From Rhabdornis inornatus (lineage: Eukaryota > Chordata > Aves > Passeriformes > Rhabdornithidae): a DNA stretch of 64,000 bases. Below, piece after piece: positions 1 to 14,000 of this stretch. The notes beneath the pieces are model-generated. The model was not told the origin of the DNA. It worked only from the letters and a program-made list of their open reading frames with translations, and searched no databases. The position numbers and the translations under genes are program-made. Position 1 is the stretch's first letter. Every line of letters begins with the position of its first letter. The stretch spans positions 2,554,417 through 2,618,416 of the forward strand of contig VWZS01000638.1 in NCBI GenBank assembly GCA_013397075.1. Reading direction: 5' to 3'.

Positions 1-1348
1 TTTACTGCCCAAGTCACTCCAGCCCTTCCACAGCAGAGACGTATACATTGTATTTGTCTTGAAAATGCTAAACCAGGTCAGCTGCTAGAGAAATGAATAG
101 GCAGATAGCTAATTAAGGGTGGAGTGAGTTAATTCTATTGAGCAAGCTGTCACTCTGAGAAAGACGCCTTATCTGCCAGTGTCATTTCTCCAAAGAAGCA
201 CCATTTCACTATGTTTATTCTGACAAAAGGCCCACCACTACCATACTGAACAACCTGACAGTGCTTATGTGATACCAAGAAATTTAAGACCCAGGGACAT
301 ATGAACTAAAGCATTTTTCCTGTTCGTGTATCTTCCTCAGTGTGCAACATTTTTTGCTAAGCTGCTCTGTATCTAACACACCTGACTGCTGGGTATGATG
401 CTTGCATTACAGACACTGGCCATGAGATTCTGATACAGGTACAGAGAAGACAGACTAAACAAGCAACTTAACTTCACAAATGTCAGGCACAAACTACTCT
501 TAGTAGAGTTACATATGCTGCAACTGGCAAAACTATCTCAAAAAGCTACAAAGAAAGCACATTTACAAGAACAGACATTATGCAACTGTGAAAATACCAA
601 GGGGAAATTGTAGGATGTCATCATGGTCTCTGATTATTTTTAACACCCTACGCATTAATCAGTTTCACTCCACCTTTTTTTTCCCCAGAATGCTTCTTTA
701 TGACTCAGATGCAGAAAGACAGAAGATTTTTCCACTTGTAACTAACTTGTATCTAGAGGTTTCTACAATATTCAATGTATAGATGCAACAGGATCAAAAG
801 TAAAAACAGTAACACAGTTATTCTTCCCTACTTCCTGGTTTAATCCCTCTATGAAATGCCAATGTGGCTAGATCTACTAAAAATGCTGTTCTACAGACTG
901 CATCAGAAAAAGTGATGGATAGAATAAAACAATAAAAAAAATGACATCCAGGGAAGTTGAAGAAACTTTCGTTTTTTGTCATGCAGCAGCTGAAGCTTTG
1001 GTTGCAGGCCTCATATGCATTTTCATATCTTTTTTAATAAACAATAGGGAAAAATCCATAAATATGGAAAAATATTTACTATCTCTGAGACCACAGGAAA
1101 GAGGTGAGGAAGTGTTTATAGCATCAACATCTTACCATCCAAATTCTGCTTTATATTTGACAGTATATGATAACCATTGTATTCATTAACATAGACACCT
1201 GGATGTCTTCACAATTTTCTATCAGATACTATAAGGAACTTAAACCAGCCATTATTTTGCTGTAGTTGTTTTGTCTCACAGCAAAATCATGTCTACAAGA
1301 AGGATGTAAGTGGGACTGAGACAGACAAGTGAAACGAGCAGTTGGCTT

Positions 1349-1381
<33 letters not shown>

Positions 1382-1963
1382 GAAAGAAATGCTGTGGCAA
1401 AAACTCACATTTCTGTTGCCTAAGTAGGTAGGAGTGTCCTTGACCTTGAATATGAGCTTCTTTTGAAATTACATTAAACAGGTCACTTGGAACTACCCTT
1501 GCATGGCAAGGATCTAAAGAGGACTGATTCCTTAAAAAGGAGGGACTATACTATTCTCTTTAGTTAAAACAACATTCTTGCTTTCGAACAGCCCCAAACT
1601 TCTGAAGTGGAATAAGCACTGTTTGCAAGCCCAATTCACTGCTAAATTTCCCTTCTGGCAATTATAACATCAGTGACTTCAGTGAAATTACACTGGTGTA
1701 AAAGCACAGTGACCCAACAAAGAACAAAGCTGTGTATTTTTAAACTTGCACCATATGGTACATAAAATGTTATGTGGTGAACTTGAACTGGTTTTGTCTG
1801 AGTAAAAGCATGCACCTGTCAATGAAATTCTGTAGCAGAAAAGAACCAAATTTCTCTGTGAATCATCAAAGAACAAATTAATACATGGCATTATGTCTCA
1901 GTTTATGATGAAATAAACAAGAAGGAAAATATAAAGAAAATTGAAACTTAGAATCAAATTTAC
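1..1963 (-). other. APPL2: APPL2 intron 5 (partial)
   Basis: Intronic DNA between exon 5 and an exon outside the window. It is AT-rich with only short open frames. An A-rich microsatellite lies at 1349-1389. I see no further exon, no RNA gene and no clear transposon. Confidence 0.85.
1349..1389. repeat. Poly(A)/(GAAAA)n microsatellite
   Basis: A run of 14 A is followed by GAAAA and GAAA units. A simple repeat, possibly the remnant of a retroelement tail, but no element body is visible beside it. Confidence 0.9.
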
Positions 1964-2051
1964 CTGTGAGATCCTTTTCTCGAAATTGTATTATTGGGAG
2001 AACCATTGTATCTGCAAGCTGTTTTGCCAGTTCAGAATGAAGAATATTGAG
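1964..2051 (-). CDS. APPL2: APPL2 coding exon 5
   Basis: This 88-nt exon encodes residues 96-124 (LNILHSELAKQLADTMVLPI, then IQFREKDLT) plus the first base of the next codon. Acceptor TTTCAG and donor GTAAAT flank it on the minus strand. It is the first APPL2 exon not ending in phase 0. It carries the conserved PIIQF segment of the BAR domain. This is the last APPL2 exon in the window. Confidence 0.96.
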
Positions 2052-5000
2052 CTGAAACAGAGAATTGTTCTAAGACACAATGTAAATAAAAAACTCAAAC
2101 CACAGAGAACACCAAAACACACCAGCCATTTGTGTCAGTGGATATAATATACTTCAATGCTTAAAATACACTCCTCAAGGTATCTGAGACAGATGGGGAT
2201 GCCTCACTAAATGCTTCATTCCTGCCTGGTATTTCCCAAGGATCCAAGAACTTTCCAGTTACCACATAAGTGATTAGGGCAATTCACTTGACCATTAATT
2301 CTAATGCTTAACCCAACAGGATTTAAACTGTAATTATCCTAATTATCCTTTATTAACCTGTTTTTGTTAAGTCTCAATGCATTGGAGTTACAGTCCCACC
2401 ACCACAACTAGTGTCTTTCCATGTACAAGGGTTACTCAGGACACAATCACAGCGGAGCAACCACAACTAAAGGTCCTATTCAAATATTTTACCTTCGTAG
2501 CAGTTCCCCATTCCTGTTTTTGTGTTTCTAAACTTCAGCACACAGCTGTTTTAAAGCACCCATGTGACACCACTTAGGATGAAGGTAGGCAAGGCTCTCA
2601 TGTCAACAGCGGCCTGCTAAGAATGTGAGATGGGTGCAGGAAGGACAGCTATCAATCACACTGCTGGAGCACCAGGAGGGTGCTACACGTTGAGGTGACA
2701 TCCTGCCTGTTTGCTCAGTGTCCTGGATACCTCCAGGCAGCCTCATGCAGCTAAGGATGAAGTCAGGATTTCCCATGAGACAACACAATTCAGTGCTGAC
2801 AGAACAGACAACTAAAAACGGCACAAGGGGAAGCAAACACACAGAAAAGGAGGCCAAGAAATGGAACAAGTTCTCATAAGGGTAAATGTGACTGACTGAA
2901 CTGAGCAGAGGCTTTCAGCTTTCTGCCCCCAAATGGCACCATTCTCTTGAACCTGGGAAGGAGAAAGTTCTTGTTTTGATCTTGTTTGGAGTTCACATAA
3001 GCAACTACAAGACCTGTGATAACAAATGCTCCTTTCTAGTATGCCAAGAACATACATACAGCAAGAAAAGCCTAAAAAAAGAAGTAAACCTATGGGATTC
3101 CTCTCACTACATCCTTATTGTTATTCATGGGCTCTAAAATTTTTAATTTACTTTTTGTCCCACAACCCTGTCTCCTCTCCCAGACAGCAGACCTCAGTAC
3201 GCCCTTTTGCCTTCTTAATCAAAGCTGGAAATAGACCAACAAGAGCAGACTTTTCTGATGGCACAGCACTGCTCACAGCAGAGAGAGTGATGTGAAACTT
3301 AAGCAAGAAAGACCTAGATACCAAAGCCAGATTGAAATGTTATACAGACAGTACTCGGCAAACACTCCGAGTACTTAGCAGAAACCTCCAGGGTGTGGGG
3401 GTATTCACTGCACAGCTTCACCACACAGTACTGCAGCCTTCCCCAGACATCTCTGGATTCTGCATGATCTCACAGCAACTAAACTGCAACTTTACCAATT
3501 CACAGCTGCCCTGCATCCATACCTGGCAAGTTTTGGCTCAAACGGCAGTATTTAAAGCTTAGAAATGTAAGTGTCATTTTAATACGGCATTAAAAAAAAG
3601 ATTGCCCAGCCTAGATGACACATCCCATTTTAGTCTCTCTTTAAGTTCTCTTAGGAAGTTCAGCTGTGCTCTGAGGTTTAATATGGGATGAAGTCACAGA
3701 AACAGCTCTAACTATTATGGAAGGGTGGTATCAAACGTCTTTATCCAGAATTAAATGACTCTAAAACTCAGGCACAATCTAGCCTTCAGTGGGAAGGCTC
3801 TGAATCAAAAGGAGAGACACAAAGAAAAACCACTAATATTTTGTATTGTAAAAAGAGAGTATTAGCAATTCAAATTACCTCATCCACAACTTTTGAAAAA
3901 TAATGGAGGGTGGATATCACTTCTTCATCTCCTTTACCTAAGGCAAAATGCTGGAAATAGAAACACACATTTGGTCCATAAATCAGTAAAGATGAATATA
4001 AAATACAACACGTTTTACTACAAAGCTAATGAATATTTCTACAAAATGCAACAAATGACAAAAATAAATGTAAAAACAGAAACTCATTAACATACATTAT
4101 TTTACCCTGCTCTTCTTGTGTTAAATGAATGGATTTTGGACAAGACTAAATTCTTATTATACTCATTTTAAAGTCAAAGAAATGGAACAAACTGATTTGT
4201 ATCTTCATAAATTTATTCACTCAGATATTTTTACCTTTTTGGGGTTTTTTTATTTGCTTGGCTAGTTCTCTTCTTTTTTTAAGATTCTCAGAAATGACCC
4301 GACTCCCTTGAACATCCTGGGGAAATTCACAAATGCCTTCACATGAAACCAAGTAAAGCAAATGCCCTGAGCACTTCCAGAAAACATAGTTCACAGACTT
4401 CTTCACAAGTGTTGAGGCAGAAAAGAAATGAAAGTCATGTGCTGAACATACCTGCTTTTCATAGGCAAGGAGCTGCTTCGAAAGCTGTTGTGTGGCAAGA
4501 CACATTTCATTCTACAAACAAAAATGATATGTTACTAGAAATAATGAAATGCCCCTAGTGCTGCTCTTACCACTACTTTGTTACCAGCTTCTTGACTGAG
4601 CCTGAAACTACTAACACAAACATTCAGCTGTGTGCAAACAGCTAGTCGCAAAATACCTGCACAGCTGTCCTGCTTTCAGTTAGTATAGAGTTAATTTCTT
4701 CTCAGCAGCTGTTACAGTGCTGTGTTTTGGATTCAAAGTAAGAATGGTGCTGATAATGCACTGATGTTTTGGATTTTTGTGGAGTCATGTTTATCCTAAG
4801 TAAAGGATTTTTTTCTTCCTCGTCTCGTGCTCGGCCAGTGAGAAGGCAGGGAAAAGAAACTGGGAGGGAGCACAGCTGGGACAGATGACCCAGAAGGTCC
4901 AAAGGGATATTCCACACCATGGAACAATCATGCCCAGTAAATAAACTGGGGCAAGTACCCTAAAGGGAAGCCAATCTGGGTTCAGGAAGGGAGCTCTGGC

Positions 5001-8000
5001 ATCAGTTAGTGGGTGGTGAATGATTGCAATGTGCATCACTTTTTTTTTCCCTTCTTATTATCATTATTATTATAATTTACCAGTATTATCATATTTTGCT
5101 TTATTTTTGATTATTAAACTTCTTTTATCTAAAAATTCAAGTTTTACTTTGATTCTTCTCCCCCTTCCACTGGGGTAAGGAGGACAGAAATGGGGTTGAG
5201 CTAGCCCCAGAAATGGGGCTGGCAGAATTTCCAACTGGGCTTAAACCATGACAACAGAGAAGGAGCAGTAAGAGGTACATACTTCAGATCTACAGTTTAA
5301 CTGCTTTGAATAGAGCTAAGATTTGAGGGTTTGGTTTTAAGCTCCTGTTTCCTCCCACCATAAGAAAATAAAACTAGAACAACCTCAAACACATAGGCTG
5401 CCATGCCAGCATAAGAATGTTATGGTTAATCATCTGGTTTATGATGGTTAATCATCTTTCCCCAAAATCTACTGGTTGATCATCTTTCCTGAAAATCTAT
5501 ATCAATAAAGGGAACCAGTAGATGTGCCTCCATAATGTATTCATGCTCAGGGAATATACCAATGTAATGACAGCACTTTAAGTGGCTACAGGAGCACAAA
5601 CCAGCACATCTTTCTTCTCCTACACACGCACTTAAGATGTGCTTACACCAGGTAAGATTTGTAGGGAAGGTGTATAATTTTACTTGATAGCTGGAAAAAC
5701 CAGACAAGCACTTGGATATGTCAATCTTTAATCAAGGTATTCCTAACACTAGCATATCAACTGCTCTGTCCCTGATTTGTTAACAAGGACTTAAAACAAG
5801 AATAAAATAAAAAAGGGAAGGGGGTAAGTAACATCTGTCTTAACCCCTATCAGATCCATCTCGTCCTCAGAAATGCAGAAAACTAGTAACTTTAAATTTT
5901 ATTTTAAACCTTAACAAACTATTTCTGTTTCCAAATATATAAGGCCATACACAGTTTGTAAAACTAGGAGCAAATCCCTGAACTGCTTTAACAGAACCCT
6001 TTGTACTAGCGCTGATACAGAAAACCATTAAAACTGGGACAGAGCTTATGTGCTCTCTTATTGTCCCTTGTCATCCTGAGCAAGCAAAGCCCAGCAGAGC
6101 GAACAATCTGGGCCAGAGACCCTGAGACACCTTTTGCTTTGGCCTGCTGTCACCTGTGCCATATTACCTTACAGCCTGGTGCTTCCACACCGCCTTGGCT
6201 TGCCAGGAACAGGGGTTTATATGGGCAGCAGGGCCCAAAATTCAGTCAGTGTTAAAGTGTGCCCAGAGGCTCAGGGGAGAAATAAAAAAAGCCAAACCAA
6301 ACCAGCCACAGCCTAGGTACCAGCAGCTGCATGTAAGCACATGACAGGAAAAGCTGAACGAGGTAATTTTGACCATCTTAAAACACCATGGTAACACAGG
6401 CGGGACGGGATGGCATAGCAGAGGCCTTCCAAGGTACCAACAGGAGTTCAGAGCTCAGATAACCGTGGGCCCATGCTCGGATCACGCACACCCCATGACT
6501 ATTCTCACTTCACAGTGACAGATTAGTCTTATTTCTTGTCTCAGCCCAATTAGTAATAAGCACCACACTTTCATGCAACAATGATGCCAATGATTTCTGT
6601 AAGATTTGCAGGCTAGTTATGCAGATTATGTAGTTTTTAAAATGAAAAAGCTTTACATAAACACTTGGTATTTAAGTATTTCCCAAATTAGAGGATGGAA
6701 AAAGATGTTCTGACTTATAATAAAAAACAAACCCTGTTAAGGGCTCAGGCATGGATAGGAATGAACCTTAATTATCTGCCCCCAAACAGTAAGAACACCA
6801 GAGAGACTTTGCCACCTTCAAAGTGGGAGCTAGCAAGCAATGAGTTTATGACAGGAAGGACAGGACTCTCTGCAAGTATATAGAAGACATTAAAAGGGTT
6901 TGTTTGTATGCATGTGGGAGGAAATTAAGATTACAAAAAGAAGCAGAGGTTCTCAGACCTAACATCTTTTTCATAAACACAACCTCAAATGATGCCTTGT
7001 TTCTAGGCATCACAAAGATAGTTTTCTTGCAGTTCTTACCCAGCTCTTAAGTCCTCACACAGTGACTGTGATGCCACCTTAAAGTTGTACAGCTGGATCA
7101 GGGTGTGAGAAATCTTTTGAAATAAGCCAAGTACCAGAAACATGCCTCTCTTTCCCGATTTTTTCAATTTACTTATTCCTGCAGAGTCTGCAGTTTTGTG
7201 ATCTGCTCTGAATCTGGGAAATACATGCTTCTGGCTTAAATTTGCTAGCACTAAAAGAAGCTTCAGAATAATGGGCTGATACAAACAAACAAACAAACTC
7301 CCCAGCCCCAAAAATCCCTGGCCAAAGACATCCTATTCTTTTGTGTTCGCCACCCACAAAGCTTCTGCCTGTTTGGTTTTTAGACTCAATCCTCAATTTC
7401 CTCACTTAATATTCAAAGGGCATCACTACTCTTCTCTGTGGGGCAGTTTGAAGATGGACAGTGTAAAGAGGTGTGTGGAATAAGCATCTTCCAGGGATCA
7501 CCACTCCCCAGGAGTGGTCTCCAGTATGTGACAGGATAATGGGAGAATACAAAAACCCCCGAGGATCTCAAAGGGGTGTAAATTAACAACAGCTTACCAA
7601 GCACACAATCAGGTGTCAACAGTTAATTACAGACCCCAAGCAGACATTCAGAGCCTACTACTCCAGATACAGAACAAACTGAGAGGTGTGCCTGACACAA
7701 AACTTACTTTGGGATTTTAGGCTGATTTGGAGACAACAGCTTCATGTATTACTCACAACCCACTGCTGCCAGCTGGTCACATTTTTCATTTATTGGCTCA
7801 GTTCTTTGTGTCAGAACCACAAACGCATTACTCAATCCCTACCCATGTGGAAAAGTTAATCCTGGGTCCTTCATCTTCCCTCCCAGCACCTGCCAGATTT
7901 AGTTCCCATCAGAGGTACAAAATCATTCATTGTATCATTTGGGAAAAAAAACCCCAAACAAGAATCAAAACAAAACAGCCACACATCCAAAACCTGTAAA

Positions 8001-11000
8001 TAAATCAAGTTAAGCTAGCAAGTTGAAACACAGTCCATTGCATAAGGAACAGGAAGCAGGCAAAGTGCTCTGCTGACCTAGTGGTAATACTGCATTGCTA
8101 AGCACACTAATCTGGGAAAGTTTGCTTTAATCCTCCTCCCATTTCTTCCTAATCAGCCTTTTCCCCTCCCCCTGCCCTGCTGCCATTCTGTTCCAAGACT
8201 TAGAAGTTATTTGCATTGCTTCAGTTGACAGATCCACTAAATCCAGGCAAATTATTTTAACAGGTTTTAATCTATTTCCAAGGCATTTTCCCATGGATAC
8301 AGCAACATTGATTTCCTTTGTCCTGAAGTGACTGCAATTCAATACACTACAGCAAAAGAAAAACTACAATACATCCTTGACTCCACTTCTCTTCCACATT
8401 ATCTTGACATTTCAGAATTCATAATACATTTATGGAATGGCAGAGCTATCAATGAGATGATATATGAAGCAAAAACTCAATAAAATCCTGAACAGAAATT
8501 GAAGCCTTCTAAATGAAAGCAAACTGAACCAGTACTGGGCCTTCCAAATACATTCATTTGCTCTAGATGGTTTTACTTAACAGGGAAGACATCTCTGCAG
8601 CACCAATATAAAGAAGTGTACCAGGAGGAAGAAAAAATCATATGCAAATAAGTATAATGAAATCAGCAGTGATTATAGATGTGCTGATTTTTTTTTTCCC
8701 TTTTCTTTAACCCTGGCTTACATGATAGCCCTAGGAATAGATTTCTATAAGTCCAGTTCAATGGATAAGGTAATGGAAGTGGTGTCTTGAATCTAGCATT
8801 AATCTACCAAAAATTAAAAACACCTAGTTTAAAAAAATATTGTTTAATTTTGAAGTTACTTCAATACCTGACCCAGCCTTCAAATAAGTCAGCAGGGAAA
8901 AAAAAAAAAGCCAGCTTATTTTCTGAGCTACTGCCCAGAGTAAAGACACATGATTGATTCCACCTTCTTCATCATCACTTTTATTCACTATGCTGTTCAT
9001 ATCATCAGAAGAGACTGATTTTTCTATAACCTCTGTAATAAAATATCGATGCCATTTACAATTTCCCAGTGAGGCAGTCTATCCATTTTTAGGATCTCTG
9101 TATTTTTCCAAAATAAACTCTGAGGACTAATCTGCTGAAATCCAAAGATATTTCTGTAGACAGTTGTCTAACAGACTACAGATTTGAGGGCATGTAAAGG
9201 ATTAAGTACAGCTATAAATTAACTTCTAAAGACACAGAACAATTCCAGCACGCCCAGTTCCAATCCCAATACAATGAAGCTTTCTGCAAAGCAACTTTCC
9301 TACTCCAGCTACAGCTGGCATTTTTAAAACTACAAGTAACTACCACACATAACTGCCAAAGGCTGCTTCCTATAAACAAGCAAGACACTGGTAAAGGTAT
9401 TTATCCATGTACTCTGTATGTGCAGAATGACACATAATAAATTTTGGCTTACATCTGGGAAAACTTAATGCCTCATCAAAGAGAAAAAAGACCCAGGTAT
9501 GTGGCTGAAGTGGAAGACCCAGGAGGTAGTTGCAGCCTGTCCACCCCTACAGAACTAGTCAACATATTTACCTGCAAAATCAGGCACAGCACAGAAAGAA
9601 CTGGGTCTTGATACAACAGTTTTATGCAGCTCCATTTAGATATGCTTATCTTCTCACAAAACAGAATTATCCAGCAATCAAGTAAATGGCATAGTCCTAC
9701 AGGCTTAGGTTTGCATATTAAATGCCTTGGAAACATAACCCAGGGTTGCAGAAGCTAAGCCTCACCCAGGTGCTCAGGCTGCACAGCACTTTACAAGATC
9801 AGGCTAACATATGGCTTGTCCTGGTGCCGATTCACAGCATGGCATCCCACCCTTACAAATGGGAACAGTTCAGCAAAGGATGATCCAATAGCTCCAAGGA
9901 ATAGAAGCCACCAGTTAAAGCTCTGCTGAAAAACACCAAAAGCAGCTCTAATAGGATGATTAGCTCAGTACAGAAAGACAGCTCTTCAGTCAAAACAACT
10001 ACTATCAGCAGGGTATCCATGCATTTATGCTGCCTCAGATCTCCAGATCTTCCTTAGCACAATGTTAACTTGCTTCCAGGCAGTGACAATGCTGACTTTA
10101 TAGGCAGCATTAAACCCAACTCCCATGCCTTTGTAAATACATTAGTTCTCATGTGGTAGTCTGCTTATCTCTGTCAGCAACATATGGTGAATATGCCTCA
10201 GGAAGGTAAGAGGTATGATGCAAATTTACAAATATGGAATAATAATACACACAGTATTTCATGGAAGCCAGTGATGACAATTGTAATTTACTGCAAATGT
10301 TTGTCCTGTCTAGTACTCTACTGAAGCTTTCTATGTAGAACTAAAAGTTTATAAAATGCTAACTTAATTTGTATTCCATCAAAATGTTTTAGGAAAAAAA
10401 GTCTTATCATTTAAAAAGGCAACACAATTGTTCCCTTAGACATGAATATAAAACAATTAAAAGAAAAGCTGTATCAGTGCTTACTTGCTAATTAAACAAG
10501 AACTCTCAGCATTTGGGGTTAGCTATGCAATATAATAAATATGAAAGTCCATGCATAGCCTAAGGAGCCTGACACCCAACTACTGAGTTACAGCCTGCTG
10601 GAGGCAATACACAGGAAAATCAAACAAGCAGCACTGCTGAAAAATGTTGAAAATAGCTTGACAGATTCAGCTGTCCTGACACCCATGTAATGTGGTATTT
10701 ATAAACCAAGACTATTCCATAACTGTCAAAAGTTTCTCTAAGAGTCTGGACATAAAAAGGCAGTGAGCCACAGAGGTTGTTGCTGTTTTGCCTGTGTGCC
10801 TCTGGAATCACAAGACAACTGCTCACAGAGACAGAGATGCTGATCAAGATCATGCTCCACAATTCCTTCTCCAGATATATTGATAAAGACAATAATGTGT
10901 TTCTTTTTACTCCTCTTCTGACTTCACTGCCCCTGTATCTAGACATCTCAGGACTCATGAGATGAAATCTCTTTACAATGACAAAATACTGCACCTTACT

Positions 11001-14000
11001 CTCCACTCATCTGCTTAACTGTTTATCCCTTCTAATAGTCAGTAGAGACATGAGAGTCTCCTAAGTGTCCTAAAGGCATTTGGCTTCAAGTGAAGGTTCC
11101 CAGCTCAGCCATTTCTAGAGCATGATGGAGAACTGGAAATTATAGTAAAGCTCTGAAAACAATTTACTATGACAGTGGTCAGGAAGGTAAACCGGGCACA
11201 CTTTGCTCATACACCATTCCAAGAACCTCAGCATTGTAAATTAAGCAAATTAAATTTTCTAACAGTCCTTGCTTGCTGCTGCATTATAATATTGCTCAGG
11301 TAATAAAACATCCAGACTAACAAACACAACATTCACAGAAATCAGCAGTAATGCCACATGCAACATCAGGGCTTTCATGCAAGAAGGAAGTACCACAGGA
11401 ATAAACCCTGAAAGGAAGATTTCCTATATAAGACCACTACTGTGGTAACTATTTCAGGGTACTACAGCACAGCTGGGAGATCTACAGCAGGAAGTGTACG
11501 TACTCACGTGGATGTGGTTTATTTGATGAATATAAAAACACTTCACTACGCTTTACTGTATTTAATCGCATTGGTTTGCCAGATCAACCAAACCTTACTC
11601 TTCCAGTGCTACCTTTGGGTTCTGTGACTTCTCCTTAATCAGGGCATCACACACTGCCATCTGCCTTGTAGCATCACAACCTCTTTTCCACTAAAGAGCT
11701 CCATGTGCAGAAGAGTCACTGCCTAATCCCATGTGGTGTGGTTCCCCAAGGAGGTGAGAGCACTGCCCTCATCCTGCAGGACAACCAGAGGCTTGTAAAG
11801 CACTGAAGGCCTTGCAGCCAAGGCAGTCTGCTACCCATGCATCACCCAGCTGCAGCCCAGGCAGCAGAGCCACTGCTGCACAGGATGCTGCACATTCCTC
11901 CTTACACTCTTTTTAAAGTTCTGCTCAAATACATGTAAGTCTGAAAAGATGTTTAAAAAGATTCCTATTTTCCTAAATGTTTTTTTTTAAATATGGGCAA
12001 GTATTTATTTTTCACACTCCTTTCAAATGCATTGATCCAAGTGCTTAAAGCAGTTTGAGCTGTTACTTTACAAATTTAGTGTGGTTCTGCACACAAAGCG
12101 GTGTTTTGAGACAGCTATATGCATATATCAACATGGTTAATTAACAGCATGCAGTTGGTACTAACTGCTACTCCCCTGAGACTTTGCACTGAATCCATTC
12201 AGAACCATTAACTATTGTTATTTGATCACAAGCTGCAGTGGTTTGAATTACATGAAAATCTGAGTTTTCATCACAAGAAACACCAAACTTCTAGTAAGCT
12301 AGCCCAAAAAAAATCTTGAAAACATGGTTAAGACATCTGGGAAATGTTAAAGCTCAGAACAAACTATGGAAGAAAACAAAATTAACATTTTTTTAAACAG
12401 TCATAAGTGCTTTGAGGCGGCATAAACCCTGAATTTTCCATACTGGAGACTGGTACAACCCACTGCTGCTTTGTCTGACTGCCATGACTGTGATACCAGT
12501 CATTTTATGGTCATTGCTTTGAAGTAGGTCAGTAACTGTAATTCCTATCACACAGATATGGAAATGAGAGCAGGAGATGAAAATGACTTTGCAAAGAGAA
12601 AATCTGACTTTGCAGAGACAAAATTTAAGTCAGGAAAATAAAAAGGCAAATTCAGAAAGTGGCTTCTCAATAATCTCAGCTTTTACAGAGTTGGTTACAC
12701 CTCCTAATATGCTGCTATTGAGGCCCAGATAACACAGCAACAAAAGTGCTTTTACCCTCAAGTTGTGATTAGGCAGCCAAGAAATATCAACCACATCTTC
12801 TTAACTGTCCATTTATGTTTTGTAGGCAATTCAGCATTACCCTTCTATTTCTACATCTCAAAATTGCATCAAACTCCAAAGACCTATTTCAAAGAACATA
12901 TCCAATGCTCACAAGTGACTGAATATTTACATAAAACTAAAGTAGTGTTCAGGAAAGAAGTGGCAAAAAAGTGCTGGAAAAATGAAGTAGACTCAGTAGT
13001 ACTGCAAAATACTGATGGGTAAACGTACTGACGCAATGAGAAGAAAAAGGAAATGTTGTAATTGTGGTGAAACAGAAATGTAGAAGGCTAAAAACCAAGA
13101 TGCAAAGGAAGAGGCAAACAAAAGCAGATAAAAGCAGATCTTTTTCTTGAATCCCAGACCAGAGCAACCACTTCCTAAAATGACATCCTAAAACATCAGC
13201 AGCAGCAGAAAGGGACATGCAGCCCACAAGCTGGACATTGAAAATCAGATTTATCTCCTGATTCCCTTCTTCATCCATTTCAATCCTACCCAGTCTTTGC
13301 TGTCAGATTGCTATCACCCAACTCTCTGTTACTCTTAAAGCACAGTGACTCTACCAAAATGCCTAACCCTGACTTTCAGTGCTGATTTCACGTCACCTCT
13401 TGAGCCTCAGCCATGCCCTGCATCATTTCCTATGTACCTAAGCTGTGCTGCAAACCTCTGGCTGCTCTGCATTTCCACAACACCCAGGACATGAAGACCT
13501 TGAAGCTCTCCAAAGCTGGATCTTCCAAGTGTAGGCAGACAGATCCTGGGCAAATTGTTCTTCCATGTCAAACTATCAGTCACCCAAAGAGCAATCCCAC
13601 CAAATGGATATATACTTGCAGAAGACTTACAGCTGAGTTGTTTTCTAATCATGTAAAGGATCAGGCACTCTTCAGGGAAATTCAAAATACCCCTGAGCTC
13701 TTAATCTCTCTGTGTACTCCGATTTATTGGTTTAAGAATAGAAAAGTTGTTTTTAATGAACTCAGGAATTTAACCTACATAAATACTTGCAAAACTTCCA
13801 TGAGACACCATGTATGTCTTTAAAGACCCAGATATGGCATTTTGAAACACCTAATTTTATGCACGTGGGAATCAGCTTCACTGAAAACCACTCAGATTTA
13901 CATTTTCCAAGGAACTGGATTCTCTTACAGGATTTACTTTCAATGGGATTTAGTCATCTAGGTCATGTAAACACTCTAGAAAATGTTCTTTTTCCTGCTT

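Noticed and set aside
1..1963. APPL2 exon 6 (expected to continue with EVSTLKDLF or similar)
   Set aside because: I looked for the reverse-complement coding pattern and splice sites and found none; it probably lies outside the window.
10620..11006. A 128-codon minus-strand open frame in APPL2 intron 2
   Set aside because: It lies within the intron, shows no recognisable domain, and is overlapped by an opposite-strand frame; length alone is not evidence.
13413..13823. A 136-codon plus-strand open frame in APPL2 intron 2
   Set aside because: No known domain, no splice or promoter context, and an overlapping minus-strand frame; it reads as chance in intronic DNA.
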